The notes beneath the pieces were generated by a model. That model was not told the origin of the DNA and made no database searches. It saw only the letters and a program-made list of their open reading frames with translations. A stretch of DNA of 64,000 nt. It comes from Aequorivita marisscotiae (GTDB taxonomy: Bacteria > Bacteroidota > Bacteroidia > Flavobacteriales > Flavobacteriaceae). Where the stretch lies: contig NZ_CP122379.1 of the NCBI RefSeq assembly GCF_029814825.1, positions 2,232,001 through 2,296,000 of the forward strand, given 5' to 3'. A program made the translations under genes and the position numbers. The first letter of the stretch is position 1. Each line of letters opens with the position of its first letter. This document shows, in pieces, positions 60,382 to 64,000 of this stretch.

Positions 60382-61502
60382 TAGTTTACTTTTTTATAAC
60401 TCCAAACCGCCAAAAGGTTCATAAGTATTGCAAAAAGCAGCGTCTTCAACATTTGCGGTAAAATGTCGCCCAAGCCAGATCCCTTCAGCAGAACCATTCG
60501 CACAACCTCTACAAAGTACTTTATGGGGTTGAATTCAGTAATTATCTGTGCCCATTTTGGCATGCTTTCTATTGGCGTGAACAAGCCGCTCATTAAGATA
60601 AAAATCACGACAAAAAACCAAGCGATAAACATGGCCTGCTGCTGCGTATCGGTGAAATTTGAAATAAGCAGGCCCATCCCGAGAATTACTAAAATATAAA
60701 TAGAAGTGTAGGTATAGAGTAGTATTAAACTGCCCAGCATGGGCGTATTGAAAATTACTTTTGCCAGTATAAGTCCAATGGTCAGCAATCCTATTCCAAT
60801 AACCCAAAAAGGGAAAAGTTTGCCAGTAATAAACTGACTTTTGCGAATAGGTGTTACGTTAATCTGTTCTAATGTACCTATCTCTTTTTCGCGGACAATA
60901 TTCATTCCAGAGAGAAAAAGGGTTATCATCGTTACAAGTAACACTAATATTCCCGGCACCATAAATGTTTTATAATCTAAAGTAGTATTGTACCAAAACG
61001 ACGGAATACTTGCAATTGACACTGGCTGATCAGTTTTTTTTGAAATGTTCATTATAGACATTTTCACATCTTTATTAAAACTTTGAACAATCTGATTTAC
61101 ATAACCACTTGTAACCCCGGCAGCTGCGCCGTCAATAGCATTAATGGAGATAGACAGACCGGCGGTTTTTTCCTTTAGTAGATTTCGTTCAAAATTATTG
61201 GGAATTTCCAGGACCACATCAACCTCTCCAGTTAACATCGCGGAACTTGCTATTTTCTGTGAAGGAAAATTGGTTAAAACATCAAAATAGGTGGAAGCGT
61301 TAAACTTCTCTAGTAAGGTGCGGGAAGTAGTGGTGCGATCGTAATCTATATAGGCGAATTTTATGTTTTTTATTTCATAGGTCGCGGCATTAGACAAGAT
61401 GACCAGTTGCAAAATGGGCAGGATAAAAATAATTGGCAACATCCCTTTATTTCTAAAGATTTGCTTAAATTCCTTTTGTATTATATAACCGATGGTCTTC
61501 AT
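60381..61502 (-). CDS. ABC-2 type exporter permease
   Basis: The 373-residue protein has an N-terminal membrane helix, a long periplasmic domain (KNIKFAYIDYDRTTTSRTLLEKFNASTYFDV) and five C-terminal helices (TFMVPGILVLLVTMITLFLSGM, GIGLLTIGLILAKVIF, LILLYTYTSIYILVILGMGLLI, AMFIAWFFVVIFILMSGLFTPIESMP), like YbhS/YbhR. The typical ABC-2 motif EIGTLEQINVTPI is present. It overlaps the LOG gene by one base and the second permease by one base. Confidence 0.92.
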   Translation of the reverse strand: MKTIGYIIQKEFKQIFRNKGMLPIIFILPILQLVILSNAATYEIKNIKFAYIDYDRTTTSRTLLEKFNASTYFDVLTNFPSQKIASSAMLTGEVDVVLEIPNNFERNLLKEKTAGLSISINAIDGAAAGVTSGYVNQIVQSFNKDVKMSIMNISKKTDQPVSIASIPSFWYNTTLDYKTFMVPGILVLLVTMITLFLSGMNIVREKEIGTLEQINVTPIRKSQFITGKLFPFWVIGIGLLTIGLILAKVIFNTPMLGSLILLYTYTSIYILVILGMGLLISNFTDTQQQAMFIAWFFVVIFILMSGLFTPIESMPKWAQIITEFNPIKYFVEVVRMVLLKGSGLGDILPQMLKTLLFAILMNLLAVWSYKKVN

Positions 61503-62608
61503 TATTCCAGTCGTATTTTATATTTCTTTATACTTAGTCCAATAAAGAAAAGGGTCATTCCTATCAGAATCAACGTTTCTTTCCAGATATACGCCATTCC
61601 CACACCTTTCAGCATTATGCCTTTTATGATGATGATAAACCATTTTGCGGGTATTATGTTGCTGATAATTTGAAGCGGTACCGGCATACTCGAAATTGGA
61701 AATATAAAGCCAGAAAGCAGTATCACGGGGAGCATCAAACCCATCAAGGAAATCATCATTGCGGCCTGTTGGGTTGCGGCGATGGTTGAGATTAAAATCC
61801 CCAGTGCCAAGGAAGTAATTATAAAAAGAACGCTTTCCAATCCCAGTAAAAAAAGACTTCCCTGTACGGGCATTTTAAAAATGAAAATGCTCAGAAGTAC
61901 TATTACTGCTGCATTTATGACAGATAGAAAAATATATGGAACCACTTTCCCGATAATAACCTGAAAGGGTTTTAAAGGGGAAACCAAGAGAATTTCCATC
62001 GTGCCCAATTCCTTTTCGCGAGTAATGGAGATGGAAGTCATCATGGCCGAAACCAGCATTAAAATGATAGTCATTACCCCAGGCACGAACATAAACACGC
62101 TTTTAAGTTCTGGGTTATAAACCATTCGGGTTTGGGGAATTATTTGATACTCAATTTGGATCCCTTTATTTTTTTCCTGTTGATAATTTTGAAGTATTGC
62201 ATTGGTATAATTGGTGATGGAATTGGCCGTGTTTGGGTCGGTAGCGTCTGTTATAATTTGAATAGTGGCGTTGTGATCCGCGATTAGATTTTTGCTGAAA
62301 TCTTTTTCAAAATTTAAGACGGCTTTTATTTTTCCTTTTTTGAAAGTGGATTCTATATCGGCTTCATGGGCAATCATTTGTTTTATGGTGAAGTATTTTG
62401 AAGCCGAGATTTTATTGATAATTTCTTCGGTTGAAGCGTCTTTTGAATGATCTAAAATGGCAATATTTACGTTGTTTATTTCATTTGTAATTGCAAATCC
62501 GAAAAGCAATATTTGGGCAATAGGCATTCCGAAGAGTATAAAGAGCGATCGCCTATCCCGAAAGATATGGTAGAATTCCTTTTTTATAAAACCTATAAAT
62601 CGTTTCAT
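61502..62608 (-). CDS. ABC-2 type exporter permease, second copy
   Basis: The 368-residue protein is a paralogue of the neighbouring permease: FRDRRSLFILFGMPIAQILLFGFAI at the N terminus and ELGTMEILLVSPLKPFQVIIGKVVPYIFLSVINAAVIVLL further on, with IFPISSMPVPLQIISNIIPAKWFIIIIKGIML near the end. The two permeases probably form a heterodimer, as YbhS and YbhR do. It is separated by about 140 bases, including a dispersed repeat, from the ATPase gene. Confidence 0.92.
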   Translation of the reverse strand: MKRFIGFIKKEFYHIFRDRRSLFILFGMPIAQILLFGFAITNEINNVNIAILDHSKDASTEEIINKISASKYFTIKQMIAHEADIESTFKKGKIKAVLNFEKDFSKNLIADHNATIQIITDATDPNTANSITNYTNAILQNYQQEKNKGIQIEYQIIPQTRMVYNPELKSVFMFVPGVMTIILMLVSAMMTSISITREKELGTMEILLVSPLKPFQVIIGKVVPYIFLSVINAAVIVLLSIFIFKMPVQGSLFLLGLESVLFIITSLALGILISTIAATQQAAMMISLMGLMLPVILLSGFIFPISSMPVPLQIISNIIPAKWFIIIIKGIMLKGVGMAYIWKETLILIGMTLFFIGLSIKKYKIRLE

Positions 62609-62634
62609 TTTTATTTAATCAACAATTTTAATTG

Positions 62635-62735
62635 TCTGGTCGAGCCCTTCGGCGTTGCTCAGGATAAACTAAAGACGAGACCTAATTGACAAATCCGAAT
62701 TTTAAAGTTCTCGACTGCGCTCGAAATGACAGAAG
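62635..62735. repeat. Dispersed TCGA-type repeats within the ABC operon
   Basis: GTCGAGCCCTTCGGCGTTGCTCAGG near 62640 and TTCTCGACTGCGCTCGAAATGACAG at 62706-62730 lie between the ATPase and permease genes. The second matches the copy at 37671 over 16 bases. They fill the only longer gap in this operon. Confidence 0.75.
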
Positions 62736-62748
62736 GATTTTTCTAATC

Positions 62749-63483
62749 TTATTCAATATTTCTCGCAAGCTTCAGAAACACATCATTCATCGATGCTACT
62801 TTATATTGTTCTTTCAGTTTTTTCGGGGTGTTCAAAGCTTCTATTTTTCCATCTACCATTATTGAAACGCGGTCGCAGTATTCGGCTTCGTCCATGTAAT
62901 GCGTGGTTACGAAAATTGTGGTGCCCTGGTCTGCTGCTTTGTAGATCATTTCCCAAAATTGTCTGCGGGTTATGGGATCTACGCCACCGGTGGGTTCGTC
63001 TAAAAAAACAATCTTTGGGTCGTGTAAAAGTGAAACCGAAAAGGAAAGTTTTTGTTTCCAGCCCAAAGGCAGAGAGCCGACCAATTTATTGCTGATGTTT
63101 TCCAAACCCAATTCCGAAACTAATTGCTCTCTTTTCTCCCGTATTTTTTTTCTCGACAGGCCGTAAATCCCACCAAAAAATGTGATGTTTTCCTTTACCG
63201 TTAAATCGTCATAAAGTGCAAATTTCTGGCTCATATAACCAATGTTTTTTTTAATGGATTCGGTTTGTGTATAAACATCAAAACCTGCAACATTTGCTTG
63301 ACCTGAAGATGGCTTGGAAATTCCTATCAGCATTTTTATTGCTGTTGTTTTTCCAGCGCCATTGGCACCTAAAAATCCAAAGATTTCACCTTTTTTGACT
63401 TGAAAACTGATTGCATTTACAGCTTTAAAATCGCCAAAAGCCTTTGTTAATTCTTCGGCTACTATTACATTTTGCGTCGTCAT
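62749..63483 (-). CDS. ABC exporter ATPase
   Basis: The 244-residue protein has Walker A GANGAGKTTAIKML, the signature region VGSLPLGWKQKLSFSVSLLHDPKIVFLDEPTGGVDPITRR (with Walker B and the D-loop) and the H-loop THYMDEAEYCDRV. The signature loop reads SLPLGWKQ in place of the usual LSGGQ, a variation known in the second ATPase half of YbhF-like proteins. It overlaps the next ATPase gene by one base. Confidence 0.93.
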   Translation of the reverse strand: MTTQNVIVAEELTKAFGDFKAVNAISFQVKKGEIFGFLGANGAGKTTAIKMLIGISKPSSGQANVAGFDVYTQTESIKKNIGYMSQKFALYDDLTVKENITFFGGIYGLSRKKIREKREQLVSELGLENISNKLVGSLPLGWKQKLSFSVSLLHDPKIVFLDEPTGGVDPITRRQFWEMIYKAADQGTTIFVTTHYMDEAEYCDRVSIMVDGKIEALNTPKKLKEQYKVASMNDVFLKLARNIE

Positions 63484-64000
63484 TATTTTGCTAATTCCAT
63501 AAAGGCATCTTCAATATTGGGTTGGGTTATTTCTATGCTAATGCTTGTTAAACCTGCCTTTTCTAAATGTGACTTTAGATCGGTTACTTTAAAAGAATTC
63601 CTTTTATCTGTGTAATGCACAAACTCTCCAAACGGAAATACACTGTACAAATGTTCGTAATTTTGAAGCGTTTGAATTAGTTTGTACATATTATCGGCGC
63701 CCACATTGTAAATGGTTTTTGGGAATTTGTTTACAATGGCCTCGGGGGTGTCAATCTCTAATATTTCGCCTTGCTGTATCAAGGCAATTCTGTCGCATAA
63801 TGCAGCTTCGTCCATATATGGCGTTGAAACCAAAATGGTAATTCCTTTTTTCTGCAAGCGTTTTAGCATTTCCCAAAACTCTTTCCGCGAAACTGGGTCA
63901 ACGCCGGTGGTGGGTTCATCTAAAAAAAGAACTTTAGGCTTGTGAATTAATGCGCAGCAAAGGGCGAGTTTCTGCTTCATTCCGCCCGATAGTTTTCCTG
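63483..64000 (-). CDS. ABC exporter ATPase, truncated by the window end
   Basis: Only the C-terminal part is in the window. It reads in from the edge with GKLSGGMKQKLALCCALIHKPKVLFLDEPTTGVDPVSRKEF, the ABC signature LSGGMKQ, Walker B and D-loop. The H-loop follows in STPYMDEAALCDRIAL, with Ser-Thr-Pro in place of the usual His. The C-terminal extension ends IEITQPNIEDAFMELAK. It shares a base with the next ATPase gene. The two together match the two halves of YbhF, here as separate proteins. The N terminus, with Walker A, lies beyond the window. Confidence 0.9.
   Translation of the reverse strand, partial: GKLSGGMKQKLALCCALIHKPKVLFLDEPTTGVDPVSRKEFWEMLKRLQKKGITILVSTPYMDEAALCDRIALIQQGEILEIDTPEAIVNKFPKTIYNVGADNMYKLIQTLQNYEHLYSVFPFGEFVHYTDKRNSFKVTDLKSHLEKAGLTSISIEITQPNIEDAFMELAK

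Overview
The window looks like a chromosome segment from a marine-type member of the Flavobacteriaceae (Bacteroidota). This rests on moderately AT-rich DNA, a lack of Shine-Dalgarno sequences, TAnnTTTG-type -7 promoter boxes, a TonB receptor with an N-terminal carboxypeptidase-like domain, and several Bacteroidota-typical families. No rRNA, tRNA, CRISPR array or transposase gene was seen. The species cannot be named from the sequence alone.

Left part (about 1-20.6 kb) is accessory and repeat-rich. It holds two unrecognised proteins and a TaqI/Eco57I-like adenine DNA methyltransferase, an XRE regulator, an AAA/DUF4143 ATPase, and a surface protein with YadA-head repeats and a jelly-roll-like end. 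A siderophore-type TonB receptor with a twin operator follows, then a PepSY-TM protein and an AbiEii-type toxin-antitoxin pair. Two paralogous ~530-residue proteins of unknown function share a conserved leader. Between the genes lie degenerate heptanucleotide arrays, often followed by a box CTTCTAAAATATCCC, and other interspersed palindromes.

20.6-26 kb: a secreted protein built of six 19-residue repeats; a compact minus-strand operon (YetF-like, SemiSWEET, YqcI/YcgG, MgtC, DUF1989); small secreted proteins.

26-38 kb is a sulfur and efflux island. A minus-strand set encodes DoxX, two secreted DsrE-like proteins, a SoxB-like metallophosphoesterase and a membrane-anchored TlpA thioredoxin. Facing it are DUF302, a cytochrome b561-like protein, a TolC/MFP/RND exporter, a PII-like protein and a DUF2892 membrane protein. 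No SoxAX, SoxYZ or SoxCD is present. Three CRP-type palindromes of the form TGTAAC-N4-GTTACA sit in the control regions, two of them exactly 33 bp (centre to centre) upstream of a -7 box.

38-56 kb is a stress or dormancy-like region. It contains a hibernation factor, six universal stress proteins, a PAS histidine kinase with a REC-cNMP-HTH(Crp) fusion regulator, an ATP-cone/Mrr-like nuclease, a beta-CASP RNase-like protein, two YceI proteins and a porin. Four promoters carry an FNR-like site TGAY-N4-RTCA, again exactly 33 bp from the -7 box, and a fifth lies before the kinase gene. This suggests one regulon controlled by a CRP/FNR-type protein, possibly the REC-Crp fusion itself. A nucleoside-salvage group (trxA-like, deoC, deoD) and an AraC regulator interrupt it.

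56-64 kb: a DUF5706-like (Pycsar-effector type) membrane protein without a recognisable cyclase, a second ATP-cone nuclease, an OMPLA-like outer membrane protein, a LOG-family enzyme and an ABC-2 exporter with two permeases and two separate ATPases. The last ATPase runs off the window.
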